DNA from: Candidatus Shapirobacteria bacterium
GTDB taxonomy: Bacteria > Patescibacteriota > Microgenomatia > 0-14-0-10-38-17
Assembly (NCBI GenBank): GCA_018052565.1
Contig: JAGPNC010000007.1
Coordinates: 1-38,983, forward strand
Direction: 5' to 3'
Length of the DNA: 38,983 nucleotides
The notes beneath the pieces are model-generated. The model saw only the letters and a list, made by a program, of their open reading frames with translations, searched no databases and was not told the DNA's origin. Made by a program: the position numbers and the translations under genes. This document shows positions 38,507-38,983 of the stretch, one piece after another (the stretch's first letter is position 1; every line of letters begins with the position of its first letter).

Positions 38507-38983
38507 TTATTTATCATACCAAACTTCCACCAATTTCTCCACTTTTTCCTGATAATTTTCGTCCGTAATGTCAAACCAAATAATTTCTTTATCTCTTTTA
38601 AACCAAGTCATTTGACGCCGGGCATATTGATATTCATCGCTCTGCCATTTTTCAATTATTTTCTGTTTCTTCTCTTTGGAATTGTCCTCGCCTTCAAACC
38701 ACTCCTGCCATTCCCGGTAGGCCAGGGTTTCCCCCAAAGATGAATTATCAAAGTCAAACCCTCCCCCAAGAAGCTCTCCAATCTCTGCCAGCAAACCTTC
38801 TTTCAATCTTTCCTCCACCCGACGATTAATCCTTTCTTTCAAAAAAAAAGGCGGCGCCTTGAGGCCAATCTTTAAAATTGCCCCCTTTTTCTCGAGATTA
38901 AATTCATTTTTAATGCCGGAAAAATTCCCCGATGATTCCTCTTTCCCCTTGTTTTTAAGAACCAACTCTAAGGCTCTGATTAA
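38507..38983 (-). CDS. miaA: tRNA dimethylallyltransferase MiaA, 5' part outside the window
   Basis: The last ~158 codons are present; the frame is open to the window edge (LIRALELVLKNKGKEES at the edge, matching the RxIRALE helix of MiaA). RRQMTWFKRDKEIIWFD near the end is the conserved MiaA tRNA-contact motif, and LAYREWQEW matches the family's GYKE-type region. The enzyme adds a prenyl group to A37 of tRNAs reading U-starting codons. The catalytic P-loop half lies beyond the window. Confidence 0.92.
   Translation of the reverse strand, partial: LIRALELVLKNKGKEESSGNFSGIKNEFNLEKKGAILKIGLKAPPFFLKERINRRVEERLKEGLLAEIGELLGGGFDFDNSSLGETLAYREWQEWFEGEDNSKEKKQKIIEKWQSDEYQYARRQMTWFKRDKEIIWFDITDENYQEKVEKLVEVWYDK

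Noticed and set aside
1-38983. CRISPR array
   Set aside because: The repeats seen are palindromes, AT words or single long duplications; none alternate with spacers of constant length.

Overview
The window looks like chromosome from a Candidate Phyla Radiation (Patescibacteria) bacterium, probably near the Microgenomates. The pointers are compact aminoacyl-tRNA synthetases, DUF4446, DUF3048 and DUF5679 proteins, tightly packed genes with few Shine-Dalgarno sites, a moderate GC content, and many AT-rich intergenic words. The lineage is inferred from gene content only.

Bases 1 to about 11,700 are a rearranged accessory region. Two 683-bp direct repeats (296-978 and 9848-10530) lie exactly 9,552 bp apart and each carries an identical NUDIX hydrolase gene. 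A second repeat pair of 163 bp (4194-4356 and 10770-10932) shows that the left copy once continued into the same methyltransferase and GIY-YIG genes as the right copy. In the left copy, 239 bp of the methyltransferase have been replaced by 3,215 bp carrying valS. That block is flanked by a 5'-truncated pyrimidine-dimer glycosylase and a 3'-truncated DegT-type aminotransferase. Between the duplicated parts is a four-gene operon: SPASM radical SAM, B12-type radical SAM, a nucleoside-deoxyribosyltransferase-like protein with a C-terminal ribbon-helix-helix-like segment, and a P-loop kinase. It is divergent from an adenosine-deaminase-like gene cut at its 3' end by the repeat. This cluster is the best candidate for an undescribed system, probably acting on a nucleoside or nucleotide. 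A tRNA-Gln gene overlapped by a GIY-YIG gene closes the region.

Bases 11,700 to 14,160 hold a MITE-like element flanked by 16-bp direct repeats, REP-like palindromes and one membrane-anchored cysteine-rich protein. From 14,160 to the end the window is mainly core genome: folC, gltX, a D,D-carboxypeptidase, aspS without its GAD domain, a Rel-type (p)ppGpp enzyme with an altered hydrolase motif, recJ, three lineage-specific proteins, an ATP-cone/nuclease protein, a CCA-adding-type nucleotidyltransferase, an operon of DUF4446, DUF3048, winged-helix protein and secD with secF next, a YbaK-type deacylase, DUF5679, comM, RNase P RNA, an AI-2E/PerM-type permease and the 3' part of miaA.

A theme across both halves is leaderless transcription. 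Many genes have a sigma-70-like -10 hexamer 6-8 nt before the start codon and no Shine-Dalgarno sequence. This also corrects several starts (gltX, recJ, the CCA enzyme, the YbaK protein and the HELSH protein).
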